5,625 nucleotides of DNA, taken from T3SED10-47 sp046483725 (GTDB lineage Bacteria; Bipolaricaulota; Bipolaricaulia; Bipolaricaulales; Bipolaricaulaceae). Position 1 is the stretch's first letter; the number at the start of each line of letters is the position of its first letter. The stretch covers positions 1 through 5,625 of the forward strand of contig JAWOCQ010000069.1 of assembly GCA_046483725.1 (NCBI GenBank). The letters run 5' to 3'. The notes under the pieces are model-generated. The model was not told the DNA's origin. It saw only the letters and a program-made list of their open reading frames with translations, and did no database searches. The translations under genes were made by a program, and so were the position numbers. Shown here one piece after another: positions 5,623 to 5,625 of this stretch.

Positions 5623-5625
5623 GGG

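Noticed and set aside
1..5625. CRISPR array, insertion sequence, phage or toxin-antitoxin module
   Set aside because: No regularly spaced repeats, terminal inverted repeats, transposase or paired small toxin-antitoxin genes were visible.

Overview
This is a GC-rich bacterial chromosomal window, mostly housekeeping genes plus some less ordinary accessory sequence. It holds a RecG helicase gene with a long N-terminal extension, a def-fmt pair for N-formylmethionine metabolism, the truncated end of a membrane transporter, a rubrerythrin-like di-iron protein, a membrane-anchored coiled-coil protein and a tRNA-Ala(UGC) gene with an encoded CCA end. The Def/Fmt system, Shine-Dalgarno sites, GTG starts and sigma70-type promoters show a bacterium. 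The RecG extension recalls deep-branching or thermophilic lineages (Thermotoga, Chloroflexi-like and related candidate phyla), but this is from memory and the phylum is not established. The rubrerythrin-like protein fits an anaerobe or microaerophile.

Layout. Positions 1-2340 run leftward: recG, then the first codons of an unidentified gene whose start overlaps the recG stop by 4 nt. A 55-bp divergent gap (2341-2395) carries a consensus -10 element for the rightward def-fmt operon, with translational coupling at an ATGA overlap. fmt ends 1 nt before the stop of a leftward reading frame that matches only the last four membrane helices of an MFS transporter. Just upstream of that remnant, a strong Shine-Dalgarno, an ATG and an eight-codon frame end in a GTGA overlap with the remnant's GTG, which suggests either a frameshift or a coupled leader peptide. 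The rubrerythrin-like gene (4297-4797) runs rightward and converges with the leftward coiled-coil gene (4821-5330). The last 295 bases hold divergent promoter candidates and the tRNA.

How the genes work together. Def and Fmt act at opposite ends of the formyl cycle: Fmt formylates initiator Met-tRNA, and Def removes the formyl group from new proteins. RecG serves fork rescue and recombination and is unrelated except by position. The other genes appear to be independent units. I found no CRISPR array, insertion sequence, phage gene or recognisable new multi-gene system. The most unusual stretch is the transporter remnant with its leader frame at 3833-4296.
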